This document shows positions 24,963 through 37,089 of a stretch of 64,000 nt of DNA, piece after piece; position 1 is the stretch's first letter, and the number at the start of each line of letters is the position of its first letter. The notes beneath the pieces were generated by a model, which saw only the letters and a list, made by a program, of their open reading frames with translations, was not told the origin of the DNA and did not search any database. Origin of the DNA: Alisma plantago-aquatica (lineage: Eukaryota; Streptophyta; Magnoliopsida; Alismatales; Alismataceae); assembly GCA_963693085.1 (NCBI GenBank), contig OY856413.1:471760879-471824878 (forward strand), written 5' to 3'. The translations under genes were made by a program, and so were the position numbers.

Positions 24963-25475
24963 GTGAGTCAAGAAAACAAACAAGTACAGACCTCTGGAAA
25001 GATAAAATTTTCTGTATTTCTTCCAGCGTATTTTGATTACGGAGACAAGAAACAAAGCCTTAAAAGTAGTACCAAGTCCGGATTTGTACAGATTAGTCCT
25101 GGTAGAGAAGGACCTTGGACTACTGTAAGGCTGAACTATGCTGCTGCTGCTGCATGCTGGAGGCTGGGCAATGACGTGGTTGCCAGTGAATTGAGTTTGA
25201 GAAACGGAAGCAGATATGTTACCATCAGATCTCTAGTTTGTGTTACAAATAATACTGATTTCTTGGTTGACCTTGGTCTGAAATCCCAAGATAATTCAGT
25301 TTCTACTATAGACAACACCGATGAACGTATGCAAGAAGAGATTGATAGTGGAATTTATGAGACCGACATAATATTTGAAGTACAGAAACATTTTCCTTCT
25401 GTTGGTTGGGCCAGTGTTTCCACTGATGCACCATCTACAAATGGTTCCTCTTTGGCTTCACATGATGGACTTCAG
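24963..25475 (+). CDS. VPS13: VPS13-family protein, exon a
   Basis: This 171-codon exon is the first recognised in the window of a VPS13-type bridge-like lipid-transfer protein. Such proteins are very long rods with a hydrophobic groove that move glycerolipids between membranes at contact sites. The exon follows a TTTTTCAG acceptor and ends at CTTCAG|GTTAGC, phase 0 at both ends. It encodes KIKFSVFLPAYFDYG, an alanine run from a GCT repeat (about 25137-25154), and VTNNTDFLVDLGL, which fits one of the Asn-containing VAB (SHR-BD/DUF1162) repeats that bind adaptor peptides. It joins in frame to 34672 across a 9.2-kb intron. Upstream exons coding for the chorein N-terminus were not found and should lie left of the window. 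The paralogue (plants have several VPS13 genes) cannot be fixed. Confidence 0.9.
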
Positions 25476-26873
25476 GTTAGCTTCTGCACATATAGGAATA
25501 CAGACCCAACTGCCACATTCTATTTCAGGATTATTCCTATTAAGTTAATCAGAAATGTTCAGCTTCTCCTAATGTTTCTACATAAGATGCGTTGCTTTAT
25601 TTACTGTATTTTTTTTCAGTTACATCGTTATTTTTGTGCACTTACTTACTTGAAAAGAATGGTCCATATTTAATTAATTTCTAAGAGTTATTGATCTTAT
25701 AAACCGAGAGAGGCCATGTAATGATTTGGGAGGAATCACTAACAAACTCAAATGTCTGAGGTTTCTGTTTGTCTGTATATATCTGAGTCACTGTAACAAC
25801 GAGCATCTGACAATAGTCTTTACATTTCTGTTTGTCTGTATTTATATAAATCACTGTTACAACGACCATTGATAATAGCCTTTGTAAGACCCTAACAAGG
25901 TATAAATTGCACAAACTTTGAAAAAGGATGTGTCCTTGTTAGCTGACACTCTTCAGAGTGGTGGACATGCCCAGCCTTGTCTTGGAGAAACCAAACATGA
26001 AAAATCTGCCTGGCAATGGGTCGGCTTTCTCAAATCTGACCCGGACCTGAACCAACCCAACTGAAGCTGGGAATCACGGGTCTCGGACCCGAACCGACCC
26101 GAGATGATCTGGATCGCGAGACCCAAAAATACCCGACCTGGCACATAATACCCGGAATCATGCTTCTCATTTTTATTTTGGCCCGGCCTAAAGGACCTGG
26201 GTTGTACATTTTGGACCCGACCCACAAGTCCCGAATCTTACATTTTAGTTTATATATGATGATCCAGATTTTAACCCAATCCATTTTACTCAAATCTTAT
26301 ATTTGCATCACTTCATCCCAGCAAACATTCAATTTGGGGCGACAAGTCATCTAACATGCACGACATTTGAGTCAGAGAATATTTGGCATCCAGCAAAACA
26401 CTTGATCTTATTCACATTTTGCAGCCAATCCAATCACAATTTCCAGCAGAATTACCAAACAAGCAGTGTACAAATCAACAATTTGACGAAGATATACCAA
26501 CAGCATCACATACTAAAAACCATGAGGATTTCAATCTGACAACTCAATTTGGAAACTTAAAACACCAATTGTCTATAAATTATCACATCACTGAATCAAT
26601 TGTTCTAATCAGCTGTTCACAGCACACCCAGGAAACCACACTAATTGTCTACATATCATCACATCACGAAATCAGTTGTTCGAATCAATTGTTTATATCA
26701 CACAAATTGTCAGTACAAGCCTTTGGAAATTTACAACCAGTTGTTTAGAATTTCAATTCCTCAATTCCGTGCTTCAACTTTTGCTTTAATAACTTCAACA
26801 TTAACATATATTAATACACTAGCTAGTAACAACATCAGTGTATCATCTTTACTGGAAAACATGCAAACCTCCT
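25476..26873. other. start of 9.2-kb VPS13 intron
   Basis: Noncoding. An imperfect ~67-bp tandem repeat built on TTTCTGTTTGTCTGTAT lies at about 25761-25880. A cluster of GACCCGACCC-type motifs at about 26014-26230 looks like the subterminal part of another hAT-like family, beginning CAATGGGTCGG, but I could not find its second end or a TSD. Confidence 0.5.
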
Positions 26874-28310
26874 GTTAAGTAATATATCACATGTGTACTT
26901 GTCAAGACACAACAGTACCTACTCTCAACAAATACAACAGGGCAAGGAAGAAAATGTCCGATTTCTATGCCGTTTCGCTGGCCACAAAACAGAAATTTAT
27001 CAAAATTTCGATGGAAATTTTGACAAATGCGTTCCTAACGTTTCGATGGCAAAATCAACGAGTCAATTTATGTAATTTGACCAGAATTATCTACTAGTGT
27101 AGATCTACTCAAATATGCAACAATATTTCATACTGGATGTGGGGGTGGGCTGGACTATTTCAATGGGGATTTTGACGGAGAATTTGATGTCAATTTTCAG
27201 TGGTGAAATCAATGAATTAAGTCATAATAGCTTACAAGCACAATGTATATATTTAAAGAGACAAAACTATGCAAAAAAATATGCTCTAGACAGTGCATAG
27301 TACATTAAAAAGAAAGAAGAATTTCGATGCACAATGCATTTTGACAGTGCTTTCGGTGTCTGATGACCATCGGTATGGAAATAATTGTAGAAATTTTGAC
27401 AATTTTGTCGGAATTTTAAACTATGCAACAGGGTTCAAACTATCAGACGAATACAAAGACATATATGGAAGTCAGAATAGCAATTAGCAGCCACTACGAA
27501 ACTTAAAATATACAAGAAAAGACACCTGAGCATATTTAAGTATCTCTTCCTAACTACTGGCATAACTAAAGAAATTGTTTCAACTACCACACCGTTGCAG
27601 TTCAATCTTTTTTTGAACTTCAACTTTATAAAGCAAATGAATAAAGAACCTGTTGAGATCACACTGATACTGGTTGTCTTTACCACAATGGTGGTCAGGT
27701 TGACTGCCCAACAGGTTTAGCGTGTACTGATTGCAGACCCCGTTAAGTAGTATATCATATGTGTACTGCTCAAGACATAACAGTACCTACTTTCAACTGA
27801 TACAACATGGTTCAAACTATCCAGACGAAGACAAAGATATACAGAAGTCAGAATAGCAATCAGCAGCCACAACGACACTTAAAATATACAAGAAAATGAC
27901 ACCTGATCAAATTTAAGTATCTTTTCCTAACTACTGGCATAACAAAAGAAATTGCTTCAACTACAGAAAATGCACATGGATCCTAATTACACGCCAGTGC
28001 AGTTCAGTTTTTTGAAGTTGAACTGAATATAGCAAATGAATAAAGAGCCTGTTGGGATCACATTGATATTGGCCGTCTTTACCACAATGGTGGTCAAGTT
28101 GACTGTTCAACACGTTTAGGCGTGTACTGATTGCAGGCCCTGTTAAGTAATATATCACATCTGTACTGCTCAAGACACAACAATACCTACTTTCAACTGA
28201 TACAATAGGGTCCAAACTATCCAGACAAAGATGAAGATATAAGGAATCACTACGACACTTAAAATATACAAGAAAAAGACACCTGATCATATTTAAGTAT
28301 ACTGGCATAA
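26874..28310 (+). repeat. ~380-400-bp tandem repeat, two and a half units
   Basis: Units begin GTTAAGTARTATATCA at 26874, 27743 and 28141. Unit 2 is 398 bp. Unit 1 is about 378 bp once the hAT-like element at 26943-27425 and one TSD copy are removed. Unit 3 is partial, ending near 28310. Divergence is moderate, so the repeat is older than the 2.57-kb array. There is no coding potential I recognise. Confidence 0.88.
26943..27425 (+). mobile_element. non-autonomous hAT-like element, CAAGGAAG/CAATGTTC family, copy 3
   Basis: A 483-bp element with perfect 8-bp TSDs, CAACAGGG, at 26935-26942 and 27426-27433. It starts CAAGGAAGAAAATGTCCG like the 23985 copy; its right end has decayed to TTTTAAACTATG. 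It interrupts unit 1 of the tandem repeat, and the target sequence is recovered uninterrupted in units 2 and 3. Confidence 0.93.
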
Positions 28311-28585
28311 CTAAGAAATCCAGCTATATTCTTAAACTAGATAACACTACTCTTTAAAAATGATGTTTTCCATTTGGGTACAAAGAGAGTTTAGCATGGA
28401 AAACCTGAAAATCATTGGCATGCTTAGTTTCATCAGCAACAAATCCAAGAAAAAAAAAGTCATTTGCTGGAATAAGTAAAGCAATAAGAGAATATCAACA
28501 CACACTAATAATATCATTGTGAAAGGATTGGGCCAGAACGATACCCTACTGGAGCGCGTTTTCCTTTATTATGTGAAGTGCAAAC

Positions 28586-31500
28586 TGTAACAACCCCGCC
28601 TCCCGGTAACCCGCAATTAAGGGAGACCCGAAGGTCAGAGCCGTATTTCAACTAACAGGATCAAAGGTTCGACAAATAATCAATAACAATTAATAAACTT
28701 TACCAACTAAACCGAAAACTGGTATAAAATAAAACTTTTCTTACCTTGGAAAAATTGGGATTTCTAAACTTCTATCCATGAAGATGCTAAACTAACTAAT
28801 CCTCCTGTGCACGTTATTTCTCATTTAATTCCACTTCTGCCACTTTACTGTTTGTTCTTTTCATTTGTACCTAAAACGCCGACAAACAAAACGTTGGTCA
28901 ACAAGAAGCTGGTATGTGGGGGAAACAATAATCGTGCAACTATAGTAACAAAGTAATCAGCCAATTATCATTTAACAACCAAGATTACGTTTTAAACCAT
29001 ACTACTCAATCCTTTCCTATCCCCTATATCTGTGCTGTCCCTGCAGCGGACTGAGATACTACCTCTCTCTAGGTAGATCCTTATTAAAACCCGCATGACC
29101 CTACCTAACAGGTAGATCAATATCTAGGGTTGAGTCGCATGGCACTACTCGAAGGTAGCCCAATATCTAACTCATGACGACTTGATGGTCCTACCCCATT
29201 GGTAGTCATTTACTAAGTCATCTAATGACCTGATGGACCTACCCCATTGGTAGCCATTTACTAGGTCAACTATTAAGCCACAGAGGGGACCAGGATCTGA
29301 GCTAGTAGGCACATATCTTATGTGATAGTCATATTCACATTATACTTTGCATGAATTAAATACATCCAACAGTTTAATTCAAGCCACGATGGAAACATCG
29401 ATAAAATCCCGGAAAATTAATTCGGGTAGTCATAAGCTTAACCACATACCTAATTTGATGATTTCAGAAGCATTAAGTAAATCCAACCAAGCATGCAATC
29501 CAAGTAATTCAACAATCACATAATTCCTGAAAAGAATATGTACTCTATTTATTACACACTTTATCAAGAACCTACTTTATTAACTTGGATTCACTTTCTA
29601 GGGTTTCTGTATCCATTTTAGGGTTTTATCCATCATAACACTGTTATCATATTTAATGCCTTCTTATTTCACAAACCCTAATTTCAACATCATAGGCACA
29701 TTTAAAGTCCATTATTTCTCTTTTATACTAAAACTACCATCTTTCTCCTTTTAAGTTATTTCAAGATCAATGGACTCAATTGCCACCTTTAGTTTCCTTC
29801 GAATTGACAATTCACACTTCATTATGATTTAATTTCATAATTGTATTCCATTGATATTAATTCCTCATTTATCCATTAGAAAACCCTAATCACCAACTTG
29901 AGGGTATTATATCATGAAAACTCAGTTCTATAATTATATTTTCAGATTTAACCCATTAAAACCCATATTTTCTCAAATTAGGATTTCTAAACATAATTAT
30001 GTGCATAAACCCTAAAACAAGCATGAAACTACCTTTTTCAAAATTAACTCTTCCTTTTATTCTTAATAGGTTAGTATTTCTCATAATTAACCCAAAAGAG
30101 TCATTAAATCCGAGTTCCATATCATCCTTAGGGTTTTACCATAATTTAATACATCAAAGGTGATAATTTGGTGTACTTTTGAAATTGCAAGAAAAATTAA
30201 GCGTCAATTACATTTTTATTGTATTCTTCATGTTTTTCTGAGCAAGATTCATATATAATTTGTCTTCATTAGATCTACCAATCTATATATATGAATTTCG
30301 TAAGGTTAAATACCTGGACACCAATAGGAACGCGCCACATCAGCCCAATCGGCCCTTTTTTTTCACGCAGGTTGGCCCAAACGACGTCAAAAAGACGCTT
30401 CTGCCCTTCTTCGCCTTTACTGGAGTCAGGGGTAGACGGGTCTTTCCTCCTAACCTTCTTCCTCGCGCACCTGGTTCGCGAGCCAGCGTCTTGGCCGAGT
30501 CAACGAGGAGGTTGACTCCGGGTTTCAGGCTTCCTCCTCGGCCGAAAAGGGAGCGCCTAGCTTCGCTCGCCGCCGAACCTGTTGGCAGGTTCAATTCCCG
30601 CCTAGGACGCGTGCACAGGGAAGCCGACTAGGGAGTTCCCTCCCACGGAAACTAGGAAGGAGAAGAAGAAGAGCAAGGATAGAGAGCGGGATCTGGAGTT
30701 TGGTTTTGAAGCCATTGGTTTGGATGAGTCTCATGACCATTACGTTCCTTCAAATTGACTGGATCGGCTATATATATAGCTTTTGGGGCAACAGGTATCC
30801 AGCTGGAAACTGGGACTTGGGCGCATCTCCTAGACTCCTCCAGAGCGCGAGAAATTTGGGTATAACTGACTCAGAATCTCCTCCCGAATCCAACTAAGAG
30901 ATTCCCAGGTTTGCACATGCATTGATTTGCGAGGAAAATCGAGGGAAATAACCCTCTGTTCTTGCGGTTCAGTCCTTCTCGGACTCAAGGAAAGTGATGC
31001 ACAACTTGCCTCAGATCTCGATCTGACGGCTGGCATTATTCCTTCTATTTCCATTTAAATCAGAGAAACCGTGACATTTATTATAAACCCAACACTTTAG
31101 GGAATCTTGTAAAAGCTATAACTCCCAAACCAAGTATCCAATTAATCCCAAATTTGGAGAGAAAGTCCATAATGACTTAATCTATCTCTCTAATAAAATT
31201 GGGCTCATTATCTCAAAGAAAACTTTACTTTTCTTTATGTGCAAGATATCTCTTAATTATATATATATTTCACCTATTTTCTCTTTCCTTTGCTTTTAAA
31301 TTATTATTTTGAGTTCCTTGAACCTCAAGGAACCTTAATGGCTCGAAATCCCCTCTTGGGAATATTTCTTTAGCCTCTTTCCTTATCTTTCATCCCTTTT
31401 CTTATTATCTTACTTTTTCTTTATTAAAATATCTCTTTTGGAGAATTTCTCTTTATCTCTCTCTTATTTCCTTATTTGGAGTTTCTTTTAACATTAGGAA

Positions 31501-31922
31501 TCCTTTGGATACGAAAATCCACCAAGATAACTCAATTATACCTTTTTCCACACGTTTTCCACATTTTATCATTATTCTCAATTTCTTTCTTAATAAAGAA
31601 ATATCTAATTGATCTTCTCTTTTCTTATTGCTTTATCTTTACAATTTTGGACTCCTTAGGACCCAAGGAACCCATGTGGCACGAAATCCCTCTTTGGATT
31701 TCCCTTCTAGAGGTTTCCATATTCTTCTTTTCTCAAATATTCAATTATTCATTCACTAATTGAATTTTCTTATTATTTGGGCCCAATAGCCAATAAAGCC
31801 CACAACACAATCATCTAGGCTATTGTAAACGAATTCCATTTATATCATTTGTTGTTCAAATATCTTTAATAGGAGAGATTATATTTCTCACCAAATGAAC
31901 CCAAAATATTGGGGTTGTAACA
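28586..31922. mobile_element. 3.3-kb solo LTR
   Basis: The segment begins TGTAACAACCCC and ends GGGGTTGTAACA, a TG..CA terminus with an 11/12-bp inverted match. It is flanked by perfect 5-bp TSDs, CAAAC, at 28581-28585 and 31923-31927. No gag or pol is present, so it is a long solo LTR left by recombination, probably from a Ty3/Gypsy (chromovirus-like) element judging by length and ends. A TATA-like GGCTATATATATAGC lies near 30768. The 123-codon frame at 30260 is GC-rich filler within the LTR and is not supported as a gene. Confidence 0.9.
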
Positions 31923-32009
31923 CAAACATTTACATAATAAACCCAACATATAAAGGAATTAAGAAAGAGGTAAATAAATAGAAGCTATTTTCGAAGACCC
32001 CCCCCCCCC

Positions 32010-32900
32010 CCCCTAAGCTGGATCATACGCATCATGCATGCCCAGCTTGGAATTCATATATTTGAAAGCTGAAGATGGAAGTGGGTTGGTGAAGATATCT
32101 GCAACTTGTTGTCCAGTGGAAACATGAGTCTAAATCTTCTTGGAGAGCACCAAATCATGAATAAAATGTCAGTCCACTTCAATATGCCTGGTCTGCTCAT
32201 GGAACACTGGATTGCTGGCAATGTGAATGGTTGTCTATCTATCATGCATGAGAGAGATCGATGTCTCAAGTCTCAACACACACTCCCATTTCAGAACCCA
32301 TTGTAGCTCACAATAAGCATGCACCATTGCTTGATACTCAACCTCTGTGCTGGATCGTGCTACCACATTTTGTTTCTTGCTCCTCCAAGTCACCAATTGT
32401 GACGCAAGACACACACAATAACCAGAGGTAGACCGTCTATCTCTAACATCACCTGCCCAATCAACATCAGTATATCCAATTCTCTTCAGGGAGGTGTCTA
32501 CGAGATCTTTCCCTGTGAAGTAAGTGAAATCCTTTTCTGAAGATCCTTTAACATAACGTAGAATCTAGGTGTCTGCCATCCTGTGTGACAACTTGGGCAC
32601 ACTCATAAACTGCCTACAACTCCCAAAACATATGAGGTATCAGGATGAGTAACTGTCAAGTAAATCAATTTCCCTATGATCCTTCTATACTTTGTTGGAT
32701 CAGAAAATCATTGTCATTAGAAATTGATGCCTTGGTTTGATAATCCATAGGCGTGGAGTCTAGTTTGCACTTTGTCATGTCTGTCTCTGCAAGAAGGTCG
32801 AGAACATACTTCCGAGCAATATAGATGACGTTTGGGTAAACTTCTTTACTTGATTGTTACACGAGCATATATTACATCTGTAATTGGACTTCTCAGTAGG
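32010..32900 (-). pseudogene. Copia RNase H relic, minus strand
   Basis: The minus-strand translation gives a GDVRDRRSTSGYCVCL-like motif followed by VTWRSKKQNVVARSST and a YQAMVHAYCEL-like motif, then the C-terminal HDAYDPA segment. At the left edge an unusually long run of 17 G residues on the minus strand (about 31999-32015) occupies the polypurine-tract position. The expected 3' LTR to its left is absent or replaced. Confidence 0.78.
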
Positions 32901-32904
32901 TATC

Positions 32905-33684
32905 TTGACTAACCTCAACAATGTCACTGGGATGTTGTGCGCACATTCTCAAATACTTGAAAGGCTCCCCTAGAAAGGGTCTTCTATATAGGGAAAATGG
33001 GCATTACAAGATTATTGGTTTTTCTGATTTAGACTATCTAGGCAGTATGGTTGATCGTAAATCCACCTTAGGTTACTGCACCTTTGTAGGTGGTAATCTT
33101 GTCACATCGAGAAGTAAGAAACAAACTATTGTGGCTAGATCTAGTGTTGAAGCTAAGTATCGACCTATGGCTCATACTACCTATGAACTGATCTGGGTTC
33201 CCATGCCTATGTATTGTTATATGAAAACTCATCTTCATTGCAAGCAACTCCACATTCCATGAGCGCACCAATCACAATGAGGTAGATTGTCACTTCTGTG
33301 GAATGCGAGATAAGATGGGGAGGATCCCCTTACGTGTAGGGTTTTCTTATTGCTTGATTGAAAGGAGGCAGCCACCCTTTCCTATAAATAGGAGAAGGGG
33401 GAAGCGTACAAACATAGACCAAACCCTAATGGGCTAAGGACAGACTTGGGCCCATATTACAAATGGACTAAAAGTAACTTAAGTAAAAGACTAAACACTT
33501 AAGTAAATAGACACTCTAATAACTTCGTCAGGGAGTCTATTCTAATTAGGAGTATTTTTACTCCATATGTTAAGATTAAGGATCAACTTGCGGACATCTT
33601 TACAAAATCGCTGCCAAAGACAAGATTCATCTCTCTGGTGGACAAGTTGTGCATGCATGATATCTATGCTCCAACTTGAGGGGG
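32905..33684 (+). pseudogene. Copia RNase H and C-terminus relic, plus strand
   Basis: It encodes HILKYLKGSPRKGLLY, then DRKSTLGYCTFVGGNLVTSRS and KKQTIVARSSVEAKYRPMAH. After an insert of about 240 bp (about 33316-33553, with CCTATAAATAGG at 33381), it resumes as KDQLADIFTKSLPK and ends in the polypurine tract ACTTGAGGGGG just before the LTR. It is opposite in strand to the adjoining relic at 32010-32900. Confidence 0.82.
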
Positions 33685-33850
33685 TGTTGATAAATTTATT
33701 TTTATGTTTTTTTATTTTGTGCTCTTTAGTATTGTGTCTTTTATCCCTTATTGGTGAACTCTGTATTGGGTGACCCCTTGTATCCTGTATAAGGAGAGGT
33801 TCTATGCTTGTTTTATCTCATCTCGATAACAAACTCGTAATCTAATCACA
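33685..33850 (+). mobile_element. 3' LTR of plus-strand Copia relic
   Basis: It begins TGTTGATAAATTTATTTTT immediately after the polypurine tract. The right border is approximate: a CA-ending candidate is ..AATCACA at 33850. The following 33850-34100 has several TCGGCCAATG/TCAGTCGAG-like stretches of unknown origin. Confidence 0.6.
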
Positions 33851-34363
33851 AGGACAAGTCAGGCTTGTCAGTCGAGTATCTATATTTCTTGAAATCTCAA
33901 TCAATGGACTTTCTAGAGACTTGATGTTTTAGCTCTTCGACTGAGTTTTGACTTGACAGAATCTCGGTCAATGGTTGATTGGGAACATCAAGCATGCGTG
34001 TCAGCCGAGTATTGTCGAGGACATTCTCGGCCAATGAAAGTGACTGTTTGGAAAATCCCCATTAATGCTAGTGCAATATTATTTTGATCTAATTAATTAT
34101 GTTAAACTTTTGAGCTCAATCACAAGTCATACACTAATTAGAAGTGATTAAATAAAAGATCTAAGCAGAAAAACTATCTATTCTAGAAGACTCAATCACA
34201 TGTATGACTTGATTTCTCCAAACTAGGGTTTGTAAGTTGGGGCATTTGGTGTGTGTTTATGTAATCTGCAACCACTCAAGTAGAAGCATTAGAAACAAAT
34301 CAGTGAAATGGTGTAGTCATCATCAAAACAAGAAATTAGGCAATATAGATTCTGGAGTATACA

Positions 34364-34386
34364 TGTGTGTGTGTGTGTGTGTGTGT
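34364..34386. repeat. (TG)n microsatellite
   Basis: A short uninterrupted TG run in the intron upstream of the 34672 exon. Confidence 0.95.
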
Positions 34387-34671
34387 TGTTCCTCCTAATA
34401 GATTCCAATTTATTGTTGTTGATTATATTCTGTCTATATCTCCTTGCATAAGAATTTCCTTAGAATTTTGTTATCTTGCTGTTATAATAATTCTCCCTAT
34501 AGAAAACTGGTGTAATTTGTCAGTGGTGTTGAACTTATTTACAAAACATACAATTTTTCTAATCGAATCTGAGTTCAAGCTTTAATTGGTCGGAATTTGC
34601 GGATAAAATTACATTTTTGCAAAATCCTTTCTGTAGTATAAGTTTGATTTAACATGACCCATGTTTGGCAG

Positions 34672-35439
34672 GGAGTTCCTAAATTAGATTTGCAATCAGG
34701 ATGGGAATGGGTTGATGATTGGCATGTTGATAATACATATGTGACTGATGTAAATGGGTGGGTCTATGCACCTGATGTAGAGGATCTGAGATGGCCGGAG
34801 TCATCGATAGATAAGAACACAGTAAGAAATGCACGTCAAAGAAGATGGATCCGGCATCGAAGGTATTCATTGTCTAAGCAAAACAACCAGATGCCTCTAG
34901 GTTTGCTGAACCCTGGGGATAAACTGCCTCTTCCTCTTCAAGCACTGGTACATCCTGTATCATCTTACTTTCTGCAGTTACGACCTGTCATGATAAATAA
35001 TTCATGTGAATATTCATGGAGCACTGTGAAACTACAAAAGAGGAAAGGAGGGGTTTCTATCACTGAAGACAAGTCAGATTTGTGTGTTTCAGATCTCGTG
35101 GAATCTGAGATACTAATTTACTGCTCAGAAATGAATAAATCCTCTTGTCGAACCCATGGACTCTGGTTTTCTGTAAGTATTCAGGCTACTGAGATTGGCA
35201 AAGATATTCATCTAGATCCAATACATGATTGGAGAATTATAATACAGTCTCCTTTGTCAATCACAAATTACCTACCTTTGCCTGCTGCATATACTATTTT
35301 TGACAAAACATCAAATAGACAAGACAATATCCAAGTCAAAGGAAGTTTTATGCCTGGTGAGAGTATAAAGGTTTATGGTGTTGACTTCTTGAATCCATTA
35401 TTCATTTCTCTTAATCTACAAGGATGGGATCCAATGCAA
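34672..35439 (+). CDS. VPS13: VPS13-family protein, exon b
   Basis: A 256-codon exon between TTTGGCAG and CAA|GTATGC, phase 0 at both ends. Its first 70 residues are tryptophan-rich: GWEWVDDWHVD, then GWVYAPDVEDLRWP, then RQRRWIRHRR. This resembles paired DysF motifs, which some plant VPS13 proteins carry inside the adaptor-binding region. Two VAB-type segments follow (VMINNSCEYSWS and SITNYLPLPAAYTIFD). The longest open exon in the window and undamaged, it is good evidence that the gene is under selection. Confidence 0.95.
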
Positions 35440-35524
35440 GTATGCCTTATTTTACATTGCATTTAATTTGTGAAAGTATTTTTTCTAGCATTTTTCTTTT
35501 CAATAACTAGTATGATTACTCCAG

Positions 35525-35598
35525 GAACCTGTCTGTTTAACTGATCCAAGAAAGTTGTCATCTAAAACAGCCAGCATAAAAAATTCTGCTTCTGGAAG
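35525..35598 (+). CDS. VPS13: VPS13-family protein, exon c
   Basis: A 74-nt exon between CCAG and GGAAG|GTATAA. It encodes EPVCLTDPRKLSSKTAS and a short serine-rich linker, and ends in phase 2, which is completed by the next exon. Confidence 0.85.
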
Positions 35599-35691
35599 GT
35601 ATAATGATAACTTTTCTTGTTATTTTGTTATCTTTTGTTCGTTATATTGGTTTTGAACTTTGACAAACTGACCTTGCACTTTTGGACTCAG

Positions 35692-36040
35692 GGTTATTCA
35701 AATTTTATTTGAACAGAATGAGGAGAATGACGTTTACTCGATAGCTCGACTTGTCCGTGTATATGCCCCTTATTGGCTATCGAGTGCGAGATGTCCTCCA
35801 ATGGTATATAAAATTTTTGATATGTCAGCAACCAAAGAAAGAACATGGTCTTCAGTATCTACGGACCCAGATAAGGCATCTTTGAGGGTTGTTTGGGAGG
35901 TTTCAGACAGAGAAATGCATGAAGGATATACGGTTGCATCTGCAATAAGTTTCAAGCACTTTGGATTATCTCTGTCGTTAGATGGATCTGAACAGGAAAA
36001 TTTTGGCCATGTCAAAAGCTTGTCTACCCTTGGTGACTTG
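35692..36040 (+). CDS. VPS13: VPS13-family protein, exon d
   Basis: 349 nt between GACTCAG and GACTTG|GTAAAT. It encodes the core SHR-BD/VAB signature SIARLVRVYAPYWLSS with PPMVYKIFDM, followed by a beta-rich segment ending in VKSLSTLGDL. Phases match both neighbours. Confidence 0.93.
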
Positions 36041-36120
36041 GTAAATCAAAGAGTGCTTGTCATCTATATTTGTCTTCTATATTCTATAAGGTTTAACAAA
36101 TAAGTAATTATGTTAATCAG

Positions 36121-36219
36121 GATGGCTCATTTGATATGTATGCTTATGATGCTGCTGGCAACTGCTTTAGGACCTTTATCTCCTCCAAACCGTGTTCTTA
36201 TCCAGCTGTGCCCAGCAAG
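36121..36219 (+). CDS. VPS13: VPS13-family protein, exon e
   Basis: A 33-codon exon between AATCAG and AGCAAG|GTAACA. It encodes DGSFDMYAYDAAGNCFRT and a short tail, continuing the VAB region in phase 0. Confidence 0.9.
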
Positions 36220-36284
36220 GTAACAAGACTCATCCTTTTCCCCATTGCAATTTTCTATTACTTATTAGTGTATTATGCTTGCAG

Positions 36285-36440
36285 GTTATCACCATTAGAC
36301 CATACATGACATTTACCAACAGAACCGGACAAGATATTTTATTGAAGTTTGGAACTGATCTTCTAAGTAAAGTTTTGCATGCTTTTGACATACGGGTTCC
36401 CTTTATATGCCATGAACATGAAGCATCAAACAATCTTCGG
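36285..36440 (+). CDS. VPS13: VPS13-family protein, exon f
   Basis: A 52-codon exon between TTGCAG and CTTCGG|GTATTT. It encodes VITIRPYMTFTNRTGQDIL and a further KFGTDLLSKV segment, the last typical VAB repeat with its Asn. A 4.2-kb transposon-bearing intron follows. Confidence 0.93.
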
Positions 36441-37081
36441 GTATTTAGTATTCCTTTCTTTATAGTCTCCAGTTTTCTATAAGTTCCAAAAAGAATGTAT
36501 GTATGCATGGGACATAAATGTCAGTGTCATTGGGTAGTTTTCACAACTTAAGAAAATTCATGTCAGTGCTTATTGACACTGCAGTCGTTTATGGACCCCG
36601 AATCAGTGTATTTCTGCTTTAGATGGCAGTGTAGTTGTCTACTTGTGTAGACTTAATAGCACCTTATAAAATTGGACTTCAAAAAATACAGCATCTTTTA
36701 TCCAACAGAAGAATGACGAGAATTCTAAAACAAGTTTTTTATTTTTACTAGCAAACAAACTTTATATGGGAACACTGCAACCCTCTAAGTTACATCTAGA
36801 TTTGGTCAATATCCAAGATGGGAGATGCCTAGATATGCCTAGTTCATCTGCTTAACATAATGAATTGTCTAGTGCAAAACATGGTATTGTCATTCAATTA
36901 GCCGACTGCTAATTTTCTCTGGTGTAAGAGTCTTTTTTTATGGGATTGAGTGCATGCTTTATTTGTTAATTCTCTTGTTAGATTATCCCATAAAATATGC
37001 TCATATAGTTACCACATGATGACTAGTATATATATTTAAAAATACAAGATAAGCTGCCATTAGTGCGTGGCTCTCGTCTCT
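36441..37081. other. VPS13 intron, first part
   Basis: Noncoding AT-rich intron sequence; no element borders recognised here before the TSD at 37082. Confidence 0.5.
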
Positions 37082-37089
37082 GTTATGAT

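Noticed and set aside
26014..26293. A complete hAT-like element with ACCCGACCC ends
   Set aside because: A left end CAATGGGTCGG is plausible, but no matching right end or 8-bp repeat could be found, so it is mentioned only as motif-rich intron.
30260..30631. A 123-codon gene in the intron
   Set aside because: It lies wholly inside the solo LTR bounded by TG..CA ends and CAAAC repeats, and has overlapping frames of similar length caused by locally high GC.
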